A DNA stretch of 62,872 nt, taken from positions 1 to 62,872 of the forward strand of contig JAFIEI010000017.1 in assembly GCA_020832565.1 (NCBI GenBank), read 5' to 3'. This stretch comes from Salinarimonas sp. (lineage in GTDB: Bacteria > Pseudomonadota > Alphaproteobacteria > Rhizobiales > Beijerinckiaceae). A program made the translations under genes and the position numbers. The notes below the pieces were generated by a model. The model was not told the DNA's origin. It ran no database searches and saw nothing but the letters and a program-made list of their open reading frames with translations. Positions 35,209 to 43,871 of the stretch are shown in pieces (positions within the stretch are counted from its first letter, which is position 1; every line of letters starts with the position of its first letter).

Positions 35209-35675
35209 CCCGGACCGCCTCCCTGACCCTCTTCATCGATGCGGATGCATGCCCGGTGAAGGACGAGTGCTATCGCGTCGCTGCACGGCATGGCGCGCAG
35301 GTCTATCTGGTCTCCAATCGCCGCATCGGCGTTCCGCGTGATCCGCAGATTACGCTGGTCGTGGTGGATGAGGGACTCGACAAGGCCGATGACTGGATCG
35401 CCGAGCGCGCTGAAGCCGGCAGCGTCGTCGTCACCGCCGATATTCCGCTCGCGGCGCGCTGCGTCGGCGCGGGGGCGCAGGCGGTGACGCCTAAGGGCGA
35501 TATCCTCGACGAAAGTCGCATCGGCATGGCGCTGGCCTCGCGCAACCTGATGACCGATCTGCGCAGCGCAGGTCAGCAAACCGGGGGCCCCGCCCCTTTC
35601 GCCGCAAGCGACCGCTCCCGTTTCCTGCAGGGCCTGGAAAGCGCCATGCGCCGCGCGGCGCGCGCCGGAGTTTGA
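35205..35675 (+). CDS. YaiI/YqxD family protein (DUF188)
   Basis: A 156-residue PIN-like-fold protein of the DUF188 family: TLFIDADACPVKDECYRVAA at the start, then VVVDEGLDKADDWIAERA and VVTADIPLAARCVGAGAQAV. Acidic residues at the N-terminus and in VTADIPLA form a nuclease-like metal site. The biochemical role is unproven. The start at 35205 overlaps the preceding stop by four bases. Confidence 0.92.
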   Translation: MTRTASLTLFIDADACPVKDECYRVAARHGAQVYLVSNRRIGVPRDPQITLVVVDEGLDKADDWIAERAEAGSVVVTADIPLAARCVGAGAQAVTPKGDILDESRIGMALASRNLMTDLRSAGQQTGGPAPFAASDRSRFLQGLESAMRRAARAGV

Positions 35676-35754
35676 GACAACGGCGCCAGATCACCGCAGC
35701 GCGCACAAGCGGCGCAAGGACGAACATCCGTCGGAGGCGAGGTCGATCGCCCCC

Positions 35755-36060
35755 TCAACATGTGCTCGCAAACACCACCGGGAAAAGCGTAAACAGCGTG
35801 GCGCCGAGGCCGATCCAGGCGCCGGCGCGCGGGAGATAGGCCTCGCGCCCCTCGCCGGCGGGTCTCACCGCCAGCAGCATTCCGCAGGCGACGAGGCCGG
35901 CGCTCCAGGCGAGCGTCAGGGCGAGGCGATGCGCCGAGCCTAGCGGCGCCTCCACATCCTGCCAGCCGAGCGCGCAGCCGGCGCCGTGCAGCGCGTAGAC
36001 GAGGCTGAAGACGATGGCCCAGATGGTCGGGCCGGCCAGCGTCCAGGCGAGAAGCTTCAT
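35755..36060 (-). CDS. Small membrane protein of the cytochrome oxidase operon
   Basis: A 101-residue protein with three predicted membrane segments: LAGPTIWAIVFSLVYALHGA, then LALTLAWSAGLVACGMLLAV and a C-terminal LGATLFTLFPVVFAS. It overlaps the end of the oxidase fusion gene by four bases (ATGA). It is probably an accessory or subunit-IV-like protein of the oxidase, but I cannot name a family. Confidence 0.75.
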   Translation of the reverse strand: MKLLAWTLAGPTIWAIVFSLVYALHGAGCALGWQDVEAPLGSAHRLALTLAWSAGLVACGMLLAVRPAGEGREAYLPRAGAWIGLGATLFTLFPVVFASTC

Positions 36061-38588
36061 GCCGCACCTCCCTGCCAGAGCACGATCGCCGCCGCGATCA
36101 GCGCCGTCGCGGCCGTATAATCCTGCCACAGCCGCCATCCGGGAAGGCTTCCCGGGCGACTCGGCGCGATCTCGCCCCGGCGCGCCTGGTCGAAGGCGAA
36201 AGCCGCAAAGCCGGTGACGATGAAGGCATGCAGCCCGACATAGCCCGCAAGCACCCCACGCAGCGCATCACGGGCATGGCCCGTCGGATCGTCGAGGGCG
36301 GTGCCGGCCAGCCAGGCAATCAGGGCGAGCGCGACAAGGTTGCTCACGAAACCGGCTCCGGCACCGGCACCGGCAAGCATGCCAGCGCCGCTGCGCCTTG
36401 CGCGATCGGCAAGCCGAACCGCAAACGCGCCGAACACGAGTGCCACCAGCGTCGCGCCGATCATCCACGCCTCGGCGACTCCCCCATGACCGGGCGGCGG
36501 CGCGGGCCAGCCGGGGGCGACGACGGAGAGGAAACCGACACCGAAGAGCAGCGAGGCAAACAGCGTTCCATTGGCGACGAGCAGACAGACGGCGCCGGTA
36601 TGGGAGAGTGTCATGGGGGTGTGGCATTGCACCGGCAGGTCGAGCCCGGGCGCCACCGTCACCGGCGCATGGTCGCGCGTGAACGCCATCCCCCTGCCCC
36701 AGCGCCAGACCAATGCGGCGACGAGCGCGAGTGCGGGCAGGGTCAGCCAGTAGAGCCCGGCCAGCATCATCAGCACGAATAGTCCGATCGCCGCAGCGAG
36801 GCCGAGCGGCAGGGCGGAATTGCCGGGCAGGACCGCGACGTGATCCGGGCGCGCCGTGCCGGCATCGGTCACGAGCAATTCCCGCACGCCGCGCGCCGCA
36901 CCGGGCAGCGCCCCCTCGCCGCGCGCCAGGGTGAGCCGTGCCTGCGCATCCTGCTGCTGCGGCAGGGGAAGCGATGCGAAGGTGTAGCTCGGCGTCGGCA
37001 AAAGCATCGCCCATTCGAGCGTCGGCGCGCGCCACGGATTACGCGCCGTGCGCCGCCCCATCAGCGCCTGCAGGATCAGGTCGAGGGCAAACAGCGCGAA
37101 ACCGATCGTCATCACGAATCCGAAGATCGACGAGGTCAGGTTGAGCCATGTCCATTCCGGATTGGCCGGATAGACGTCGATACGGCGCGGCATGCCCATG
37201 AGCCCGGTCAGATGCATGATGAAGAAGGTGCCATGAAATCCGATCAGGATCACCCAGAAAGCCGCGGCACCGAGCCCCTTGATCGGCGCGCGCCCGGTGA
37301 TCTGCGGCATCCAGTAGGTCGCCGCCGCCATCATCGGAAAGACGAAACCGCCGATCAGCACGTAGTGCAGATGCGCCGTGACGAAGGCGGTATCATGCGC
37401 CTGCCAGTTGAATGGCACGATGGCGAGCATCACGCCGGTCAGCCCGCCCATGACGAAGGTGAGGAAGAAGCCGAGCACATGCAGCATCGGCAGCCGCAAT
37501 TGCGGTTGCCCCTTCCACATCGTCCCGATCCAGGCAAAGACCTGCACTGCCGTCGGCACCGCCACCAGCACCGATGCTGCGGAGAAGAAGGCGAGCGCCA
37601 TATGCGGGATGCCCACGGTGAACATGTGGTGCACCCACAGCCCGAAGGAGAGGAAGACCAGCGCCACGATGGCCGCGACGATGGCGCCGTAACCCACGAT
37701 CGTCGTGCGACACAAAACCGGGATGATCGTCGACAGCACCCCCGCTGCCGGCAGGAAGATGATGTAGACCTCCGGATGACCGAACAGCCAGAACAGGTGC
37801 TGCCAGAGCAGCGGATCGCCCCCGCGCGCCACGTCGAAGAAGGGCCAGTCGAAGGCGCGCTCGACCTCGAGCAAGATCGAGCCGAGGATCAGTGGCGGAA
37901 AGCCGACCAGCATCATCGCGGAGGTGCCCAGCATATACCAGGCGAGCAGCGGCATCTGCGTCAGCTTCATGCCCGGCGCGCGCTGGCGCAGGATCGTAAC
38001 CGTAATCTCCACCGCCGCGCAGATCGCCGAGATCTCCACGAAGGTGATCCCCAGAAGCCAGACATCGGCATTGATGCCCGGCGAATAGGTCGCGCTCGAC
38101 AGCGGCGTATACATGAACCAGCCGTCGCGCGGGGCAACGCCCGCAAAAAGCGCGATGAGCAGGATCAGCCCGCCGAAGAGATAGCACCAGTAGCCGAGTG
38201 CCGTGAGCCTCGGAAATGCCATGTCGCGCGTACCGAGGATCTTGGGCAGCATGTAGATCGCCAGCCCTTCCAGCATGGGAATGGCGAAGAGGAACATCAT
38301 GATGCTGCCATGCATCGTGAAGAACTGGTTGTAGAGATCCGTATCGAGGAAAGCCCCCTGCGGCGTCGCCAGCTGGGCCCGGATCAGCATCGCGAGAATG
38401 CCGCCGATCGCGAAGAAAATCAGCGCCGTTCCCATGAAGCGCAGGCCCAGCGTCGTGTGATTGACGGCGGTGATCTGCCCCCACAGGCCCGGCCCGTTCG
38501 CCCAGACGCGATCGAGCTGGCGATGCAGCGCAAGCGCGCGCTGCGGCGGATTGGGCGCGATTTCGGGCACGAACTTCGCCTCACTCAT
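36057..38588 (-). CDS. ctaD: Cytochrome c oxidase subunit I-III fusion
   Basis: An 843-residue fusion. Residues 1-530 are the haem-copper subunit I: haem ligand in FTMHGSIMMFLFAIP, the CuB His/Tyr loop with proton glutamate in FGHPEVYIIFLPAAG, HH in FGLWVHHMFTVGIPHMA, and haem ligands in VTAHLHYVLIGG. Residues 600-843 form a subunit III-like bundle (LLVANGTLFASLLFGVGFLS ...). It reduces oxygen to water in the inner membrane and pumps protons. Joined I-III genes are known from caa3-type oxidases. The start at 38588 overlaps the coxB stop by eight bases. Confidence 0.92.
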   Translation of the reverse strand: MSEAKFVPEIAPNPPQRALALHRQLDRVWANGPGLWGQITAVNHTTLGLRFMGTALIFFAIGGILAMLIRAQLATPQGAFLDTDLYNQFFTMHGSIMMFLFAIPMLEGLAIYMLPKILGTRDMAFPRLTALGYWCYLFGGLILLIALFAGVAPRDGWFMYTPLSSATYSPGINADVWLLGITFVEISAICAAVEITVTILRQRAPGMKLTQMPLLAWYMLGTSAMMLVGFPPLILGSILLEVERAFDWPFFDVARGGDPLLWQHLFWLFGHPEVYIIFLPAAGVLSTIIPVLCRTTIVGYGAIVAAIVALVFLSFGLWVHHMFTVGIPHMALAFFSAASVLVAVPTAVQVFAWIGTMWKGQPQLRLPMLHVLGFFLTFVMGGLTGVMLAIVPFNWQAHDTAFVTAHLHYVLIGGFVFPMMAAATYWMPQITGRAPIKGLGAAAFWVILIGFHGTFFIMHLTGLMGMPRRIDVYPANPEWTWLNLTSSIFGFVMTIGFALFALDLILQALMGRRTARNPWRAPTLEWAMLLPTPSYTFASLPLPQQQDAQARLTLARGEGALPGAARGVRELLVTDAGTARPDHVAVLPGNSALPLGLAAAIGLFVLMMLAGLYWLTLPALALVAALVWRWGRGMAFTRDHAPVTVAPGLDLPVQCHTPMTLSHTGAVCLLVANGTLFASLLFGVGFLSVVAPGWPAPPPGHGGVAEAWMIGATLVALVFGAFAVRLADRARRSGAGMLAGAGAGAGFVSNLVALALIAWLAGTALDDPTGHARDALRGVLAGYVGLHAFIVTGFAAFAFDQARRGEIAPSRPGSLPGWRLWQDYTAATALIAAAIVLWQGGAA

Positions 38589-39285
38589 CAGCGCCTCCCG
38601 TGGCCGCGGCAAGCGCGTCCGGCCAGTCCTCGTCAGCGTGGACGATCACCTCGAAGCGCATGCCGGCATGGCCGATGCCGCAGAACTCCGCGCAGGTCCC
38701 CGAAAGCGTACCCGGTACATCAGCTTGTAGCCGTAACCTGTTGATACGACCCGGTATTGCGTCGATCTTGCCGGCAAGCCGCGGCACCCAGAAAGCGTGA
38801 ATGACATCCTCCGTCGTGACCAGCACATCGACCGGGCGGTTCGCGGGAATGTGCAGTACCCCGTCAGTCTCGACCGGCCCGTCCGCGCCCGGCTGGGTAA
38901 AGCGCCAGCCCCATTGATAGGCGTGCGCCTCGACCTCGACAGCACCGTCGTCGCGCGGCAGGATGCGCTCACCGACCCAGAGGCCGGCAATAAGCACGGA
39001 AGTGAGGATGCCGAGCGAAAACCACAGGCCGAGCCCGTGCGTCCAGCGACGATCGGATACGGCGCGCGGTGGTCCGAAGGCGAGCACGAGGAGGACGACG
39101 ACGAGCAGCGTCAGAAGCGTCGCGCCTGCGAGCATCGCCCACCATAGCCAGGCGATATCGGCAGCGACCGGCCCCGCCGGCGCAAGCGCGGACAGCCCAC
39201 CCTCGCAACCTGCGAGTCCGAGCGGAACCGTAAGCAGGGCAAAACGCTTGATCGGATGAGGCAGCACATCAAGGAGCACACGCAT
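38581..39285 (-). CDS. coxB: Cytochrome c oxidase subunit II (lipoprotein)
   Basis: A 234-residue subunit II. A lipobox (LGLAGC) ends the signal peptide, then two membrane helices (IAWLWWAMLAGATLL ..., LGLWFSLGILTSVLIAGLWV) precede the periplasmic cupredoxin domain. The CuA site is complete: HAFWVP, then CAEFCGIGHAGMRFEV. There is no fused cytochrome c domain. The open frame extends far upstream but runs antisense to other genes. The ATG at 39285 directly abuts the divergent DUF2231 start and has no strong ribosome-binding site; a GTG two codons in is possible. Confidence 0.92.
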   Translation of the reverse strand: MRVLLDVLPHPIKRFALLTVPLGLAGCEGGLSALAPAGPVAADIAWLWWAMLAGATLLTLLVVVLLVLAFGPPRAVSDRRWTHGLGLWFSLGILTSVLIAGLWVGERILPRDDGAVEVEAHAYQWGWRFTQPGADGPVETDGVLHIPANRPVDVLVTTEDVIHAFWVPRLAGKIDAIPGRINRLRLQADVPGTLSGTCAEFCGIGHAGMRFEVIVHADEDWPDALAAATGGADE

Positions 39286-39807
39286 ATGGCTGACGAGCAT
39301 CGCGAAACCGCCCCGGAGGCGCTCACCGATCCCATCGAGGAGCGGCGCGCGCTCTTCGATACGGAATCCAAGATCGCCATTGCCGGCCATCCGATCCACG
39401 CCATGCTCGTTGCCTTCCCCATCGCTTTGACGATGTGCGTCCTCGGCGCAGACTTGATCTACTGGTGGACGGCTGACGTGTTCTGGACGCAGGTCGCCGG
39501 CTGGGCCGCCTTCGGGGCCTTCCTGATGGGCGTCATCGCCGGTATCACCGGTACGGTCGAGCTGCTGATCGTCCCCGCCATCCGTAACCGCTCCGCGAGC
39601 TGGACGCATTTCATCCTCGCAGTGATGCTGCTCTCGATCCTCGCTGCGAATTGGTTCCTGCGCATCGGCGATCCGCAGGGCGCCGTGCTGCCCTGGGGGC
39701 TGCTCATGTCGCTGGTCGCTGCTGGTATGACGGCCGTTACTGGATGGCATGGGGGCAAGCTCGTTTTCGATTATCAGATCGGCGTGAAACCATCGGGCAG
39801 CGGGTGA
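39286..39807 (+). CDS. DUF2231 membrane protein
   Basis: A 173-residue protein with four membrane segments (HAMLVAFPIALTMCVLGADL, then AAFGAFLMGVIAGITGTVEL, FILAVMLLSILAANWFL and LLMSLVAAGMTAVTGWHGG). The GHPIHAML motif is the DUF2231 hallmark and its histidines may bind haem or metal. AAGGAG lies nine bases before ATG 39286. It is divergent from coxB with no space between, and its 3' end overlaps the copD-like gene on the other strand by 34 bases. Confidence 0.85.
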   Translation: MADEHRETAPEALTDPIEERRALFDTESKIAIAGHPIHAMLVAFPIALTMCVLGADLIYWWTADVFWTQVAGWAAFGAFLMGVIAGITGTVELLIVPAIRNRSASWTHFILAVMLLSILAANWFLRIGDPQGAVLPWGLLMSLVAAGMTAVTGWHGGKLVFDYQIGVKPSGSG

Positions 39808-40280
39808 CCCTGGGGTTCCAGCAGGAACTCCGGCAGCATCGCGGTGAGCCCCGTCAGGTCCGGCTTGGCCAGAACGAGCCAAAGTACCGTGAGCATCAGC
39901 GGGACACCGAGGAGAAGCGCGATGATCGGCGGGGGCATGCGATAATGCCCGACGCCCTCCCCGCTCATCGAGATCAGATGGCCGAGCCAGGCATGCACCA
40001 GCACCATCCCGGCCACGGCGACGAGTTTCGCCAGCATCCAGGCATTTACGAGATGCAGGGCGATGATCAGGATCGTCCCGGCGCTGACGGCGATGATCGC
40101 GGCGGGCGTGATCACCATCGTGTAGCTGAAATGGCTCAGCCGGCGAAACAGCGCGAATCCCTCCTGCGTCCTTGCGATCTCGTTGCGACCGTGGAACTGC
40201 ATCAGCACCGGCAGCAGCACCAGGCCCGCGCACCAGATCGACAAAGCGGCGATATGCAACGCCTTGAGCAATGCGATCAT
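39774..40280 (-). CDS. CopD-like membrane protein
   Basis: A 168-residue polytopic protein with four helices. It begins MIALLKALHIAALSIWCAGL, whose His residue in the first helix is typical of the CopD/YcnJ-like copper-resistance family. Copper handling would suit the oxidase genes around it. Its ATG overlaps the CtaG-like stop by four bases. Confidence 0.75.
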   Translation of the reverse strand: MIALLKALHIAALSIWCAGLVLLPVLMQFHGRNEIARTQEGFALFRRLSHFSYTMVITPAAIIAVSAGTILIIALHLVNAWMLAKLVAVAGMVLVHAWLGHLISMSGEGVGHYRMPPPIIALLLGVPLMLTVLWLVLAKPDLTGLTAMLPEFLLEPQGHPLPDGFTPI

Positions 40281-41020
40281 GCGGCAAATCCCCGGCTCCA
40301 GCCGCGCCGCAGCAGGATCGCCGTCAGCACCGCCATCGGCAGCATGCCGGGCACCCACATGATCAGGCCGGCCAGTTGCTGATCAGCCAGCGGCGTCAGC
40401 CCGAAGGCGGCGGTATGCGCGAGATGTTCCGGGTAGAGGATCTGCGGCGCGAAGGTCAGCACGGCGCCGATCAGCCCCATCTGGCCGGCAAGCCCGGCCA
40501 CCGCCGCACTCGCGGAGAGGGTCTCCAGCGCACCGGCCCGCGCTTCCAGGACATTGCTCCAGAATGCCCAGGCCGTGCCGATCAGAGCCACCTGCATCAG
40601 CCAGTAGACCGCCACATGATCCCAGGCTGCTGCATAGATCGCGGGGACATGCCAGGCCCAGAGCACCACCGAGACGGCGAGGAAGCTCACCGAGGGCGAA
40701 CGCCAGCGGCAGGGAATGGCCATGGCGAGCGCGGGTGCGACGACGCCAAGAAGGACGAGATGATGGAGCGTACGTGCGGCAAACAGCGCGACCGTCAGGG
40801 CACAGAGCGGCGCGATGAACGCGACCACCGTCCCCGCCGTGGCGAGCCCGAAGGCGCCCCGGCGCCGGCCGATATCGGAAGAACCCGCATCGCGCAGCTG
40901 CCATACGCCCGCAGCGGTAACCGCCGCGAGACCAGTCAGCAGCACCGGATCGAAATTCCAGCTGAGCAGGAGCGTATCCGGCGTCGGCGCGGGTCCGCAA
41001 TAGGGTTCGTAACGTGGCAT
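40277..41020 (-). CDS. ctaG: Cytochrome c oxidase assembly protein, caa3_CtaG type
   Basis: A 247-residue polytopic protein of the caa3-type CtaG family, needed for oxidase assembly (copper insertion into subunit I). Characteristic stretches are HHLVLLGVVAPALAMAIPCR, WAWHVPAIYAAAW and the C-terminal ADQQLAGLIMWVPGMLPMAV. It heads the minus-strand oxidase block. The start at 41020 (MPRYEPYCG) is chosen over an upstream frame extension. Confidence 0.85.
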   Translation of the reverse strand: MPRYEPYCGPAPTPDTLLLSWNFDPVLLTGLAAVTAAGVWQLRDAGSSDIGRRRGAFGLATAGTVVAFIAPLCALTVALFAARTLHHLVLLGVVAPALAMAIPCRWRSPSVSFLAVSVVLWAWHVPAIYAAAWDHVAVYWLMQVALIGTAWAFWSNVLEARAGALETLSASAAVAGLAGQMGLIGAVLTFAPQILYPEHLAHTAAFGLTPLADQQLAGLIMWVPGMLPMAVLTAILLRRGWSRGFAA

Positions 41021-41184
41021 CGTGCTTGCCCCCGAAGCTCGTTTCGACGGCAAGGACCATCGCCTGTAATCCACACCGCCAAGCTCCCAACGCAAGAACC
41101 CCGATTTGCGTTCCCCTTCGACCTTGCCTGCCGATCATCGCCTGCCTGTCCCGGGCGGCTCATGACGTCGCCTGGAGGGAACGC

Positions 41185-42597
41185 TTGCGCGGCTTCTCCG
41201 TTGCTTTCGTGATGCACAGCCACAACCGAGCCGCCAAAATCGAGCCCGCATCGGCGCCCGCAATGGGCGACCGCCCCGTCACGGTACGCCTCTGGGCGGG
41301 CGGCCTGATCGCGTTGGCCATACTCGCGCTCGCCCTGCCCTTCATCGTGCTCCTGACGGGAGAGCGACCGCCGGCGGCGGAATTCCTCTGGGCCTTCTCG
41401 ATGGGGCTCGGCTTCGGAGCGCTCGCCCTGGCGGCGATGCAATTCGCGCTGACCGGGCGGCTGCGCTGGCTCACCCACCCGTTCGGCGCAGACATCGTCT
41501 ATCTCTGCCATCGCTATCTCAGTTGGGGCGCGCTTGCGCTCATGCTGGGGCATTTCGCCATCCTCTATATCTGGTACGAGCCGACGCTGGGTGTGCTCAA
41601 TCCGCTCGAGGCGCGCTGGGAGCTCACCTCCGGGCGCGTTGCGCTGGCCTGCTTCATCGCACTGGTGATCAGCTCGCAATTCCGCAAGCTGCTATCGCTG
41701 CCTTATGAGTGGTGGCGCTATCTGCATGTCGCGCTCGCTGTGATCGGCTTTGCCGCCGCCGTCGCGCATGTCCTGGGGGTGGGCACCTACACGGCTGCTG
41801 CCGACAAGCGCGCACTGTGGATCGGCGTCACGATCGGCTGGGTGGGGCTACTCGCCTGGTCGCGCATCGGGCGTCCCTTGCTGCAGGCGCGCAATCCGTG
41901 GACCGTCACGGCCAACGAAGAGGAACGTGGCGGCGTCCGTACGCTCAAACTCGCGCCGCAGCGACGGGGCCTGAGCCACTGGAAGCCCGGGCAATTCGCA
42001 TGGCTGTCGATCGGACGCTCGCCATGGGCGCTGAAAGAGCATCCCTTCACCATCTCCACGCCCCCCGAGGCGGGCCCCGACCTCTCCTTCTCGATCAAGC
42101 CGCTCGGGGATGACACGGCCGATCTCGTGAAGGTGCCCGTCGGGACGCGCGCCTATGTTGATGGTCCCTATGGCGCGTTCTCCATCGATCGCGAACCGGA
42201 CGCGCCGGGCTTCGTCATGATCGCCGGCGGGATCGGCATCACGCCGATTCTGGCCAATCTCGAAGCGCTGGACATGCGCGGCGACAAGCGTCCGGTGATT
42301 CTCTTCTACGCCAACAAGAACTGGTCCGGCATCAGCTTCCGCGAGACGCTCGATGGCATGGGCAGCCGTCTCGCGCTCACGATCGTCCATGTGCTGGAAG
42401 ATCCGCCCGAGGGTTGGGACGGCGAAACGGGCTTCATCGACGATGACGTGCTCGCGCGCCATCTCCCCCCGGAGAGCCGTGACTGGCCACATCTGATGTG
42501 CGGCCCGGCACCGATGCTCAACGCCGTCAATCACGCCCTGCACACGCGGGGTGTGCCGCTGTCGCGCATCGACACGGAAGTCTTCGATCTGGTCTGA
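41185..42597 (+). CDS. Ferric-reductase-like transmembrane flavoprotein
   Basis: A 470-residue membrane oxidoreductase. The N-terminal half has six helices with haem-type histidines (CHRYLSWGALALMLGHFAIL and WWRYLHVALAVIGFAAAVAH). The C-terminal half is an FNR-like reductase: FAD site EHPFTISTPP, NAD(P)H site FVMIAGGIGITPILANLEAL, and the ending LMCGPAPMLNAV with EVFDLV. Electrons would pass from NAD(P)H through FAD to b haems. The TTG at 41185 is preferred because GGAGG lies six bases upstream; ATG 41212 is the alternative. It is divergent from ctaG. Confidence 0.88.
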   Translation: MRGFSVAFVMHSHNRAAKIEPASAPAMGDRPVTVRLWAGGLIALAILALALPFIVLLTGERPPAAEFLWAFSMGLGFGALALAAMQFALTGRLRWLTHPFGADIVYLCHRYLSWGALALMLGHFAILYIWYEPTLGVLNPLEARWELTSGRVALACFIALVISSQFRKLLSLPYEWWRYLHVALAVIGFAAAVAHVLGVGTYTAAADKRALWIGVTIGWVGLLAWSRIGRPLLQARNPWTVTANEEERGGVRTLKLAPQRRGLSHWKPGQFAWLSIGRSPWALKEHPFTISTPPEAGPDLSFSIKPLGDDTADLVKVPVGTRAYVDGPYGAFSIDREPDAPGFVMIAGGIGITPILANLEALDMRGDKRPVILFYANKNWSGISFRETLDGMGSRLALTIVHVLEDPPEGWDGETGFIDDDVLARHLPPESRDWPHLMCGPAPMLNAVNHALHTRGVPLSRIDTEVFDLV

Positions 42598-42618
42598 ACC
42601 ATGCGCCGAGTGTGAATC

Positions 42619-42708
42619 ATGCGACAAGTCTATGCCCGTTTCATCGCCCTGTTCCTGACCGTTTTCACGGTCGCCCTCGCGCTCGGCTTTGCGCAGCTAT
42701 CGAGCTGA
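42619..42708 (+). CDS. 29-residue single-helix membrane peptide
   Basis: A short frame, 21 bases after the ferric-reductase-like gene, reads MRQVYARFIALFLTVFTVAL and then ALGFAQLSS. A basic N-terminus is followed by one hydrophobic helix, as in small oxidase or reductase subunits such as CydX. There is no strong ribosome-binding site, so expression would depend on coupling to the upstream gene. It is too short for normal gene calling. Confidence 0.45.
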   Translation: MRQVYARFIALFLTVFTVALALGFAQLSS

Positions 42709-42779
42709 GGCGGCGTTTTACCGTGCCGCGCAATGCTCCGGGAAAGCGTCCCCCATAGAAATTCAGCGAGCAAACGCAA

Positions 42780-42930
42780 GGGCTTGCCTCGCCCCCCTGA
42801 TGCCCACATGCCGGCGCGCCGCCATGTCCACACGTCCTCGCATCACATGATACCAGGACCACAGAACAACAGGATCACATGACGACATGACTACATGACG
42901 GCATGCCCACCTGCAGGCGCATACCGTTCC
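42780..42930. repeat. GCATGC/CATG-rich and GATCACATGA repeats
   Basis: The stretch repeats CACATG, GACATGAC and GCATGCC units, including ATGCCCACATGCCGGCGCGC. It contains ACAGGATCACATGAC, a variant of the GATC family. The first motif recurs at about 45780-45830, 46140-46260, 46440-46520 and 46960-47220. It lies upstream of the K+ channel gene. Confidence 0.55.
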
Positions 42931-43003
42931 CTGTGATCGTGTTATCAAGCTCGGCAGAACATGACGCTGCATCGTCCAGCGCATAACGAGGAGAAGAGGC
43001 CCG

Positions 43004-43801
43004 GTGTCGAAGAATGCAAAAGCAGGTCGCCTGGAGGCCCTGCGCGCCCGGCTGGATGAACTCTATCACGGACGCTCCAGAGCGGCGCTACACTTCCGGC
43101 TGGTGCTGCTGGCGTTCGATCTGATCGTCATCGGCAGCTATGTCGTGACCAGCATGCTGGGGCTGCCGAGGGGCTTTCCCGCACTGGATCTCGTGCTTGC
43201 AGCGATCCTCGTGGCCGATCTCGCAGCGCGCTGGCTGATATCGCCGAGCTCGCGCGACTTCCTGCTGCGCAACCCCTTCCACTGGGCCGACATGATCGTG
43301 ATCCTCAGCCTGATCGCGCCCCTGGTCTTCGGCGACTTCGCCTTCCTGCGGGTCCTGCGTGCGCTGCGGATCCTGCGGTCCCACCGGGTGCTGCAGGAAT
43401 TGCGCAATGACAGCCGCTTCTTCAAGCGCAACGAAGAGGTGGTTCAGCGGAGTGTGAACCTCGCAGTCTTCATCTTCATCGTCTCGGGCATGGTCGATGC
43501 CATGCAACGTCATATCAACCCGCAGATCACCAACTGGCTCGATGCGCTTTATTTCACCATGGCGGCCCTGACGACGACCGGATTCGGTGACATCGTTCTC
43601 GTGGGCACATCCGGGCGCTGGCTTTCGATCGCCATCCTGATCGTCGGGGTGGGACTATTCCTGCATCTGCTGCAATCGGTCTTCCAGCCGCCGAAGGTGC
43701 GCCAGAAATGCAAGAGCTGCGGGCTCCTCCTCCATGATCCGGATGCGATTCACTGCAAGCATTGCGGCACGGAGATCAATATCGAAACCGAGGGCAGCTG
43801 A
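43004..43801 (+). CDS. Voltage-gated-type potassium channel with C-terminal zinc ribbon
   Basis: A 265-residue membrane protein. A voltage-sensor-like bundle ends in an arginine-rich S4 (FLRVLRALRILRSHRVLQEL). The pore loop is ALTTTGFGDIVLV, with the filter TGFGD. After the last helix comes a short cytosolic tail that ends in a CxxC...CxxC zinc ribbon, KCKSCGLLLHDPDAIHCKHC. RCK or cyclic-nucleotide domains are absent, so the ribbon is an unusual regulatory end. The start is GTG 43004 with GGAG-like sequence upstream. Confidence 0.88.
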   Translation: MSKNAKAGRLEALRARLDELYHGRSRAALHFRLVLLAFDLIVIGSYVVTSMLGLPRGFPALDLVLAAILVADLAARWLISPSSRDFLLRNPFHWADMIVILSLIAPLVFGDFAFLRVLRALRILRSHRVLQELRNDSRFFKRNEEVVQRSVNLAVFIFIVSGMVDAMQRHINPQITNWLDALYFTMAALTTTGFGDIVLVGTSGRWLSIAILIVGVGLFLHLLQSVFQPPKVRQKCKSCGLLLHDPDAIHCKHCGTEINIETEGS

Positions 43802-43871
43802 GGCGCCGGCGCGCCCATCCGCCGAAATCGGGAGCCGTCGGCATGTGCAGACAAGCCGACGGCAGAGCGCA

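Noticed and set aside
36840-38744. Plus-strand open frame of about 634 codons
   Set aside because: Antisense to the oxidase fusion gene; composition is typical of a shadow frame.
39286-40287. N-terminal 334-codon extension of coxB
   Set aside because: It would run antisense through DUF2231 and overlap CopD; the lipoprotein signal begins at 39285.
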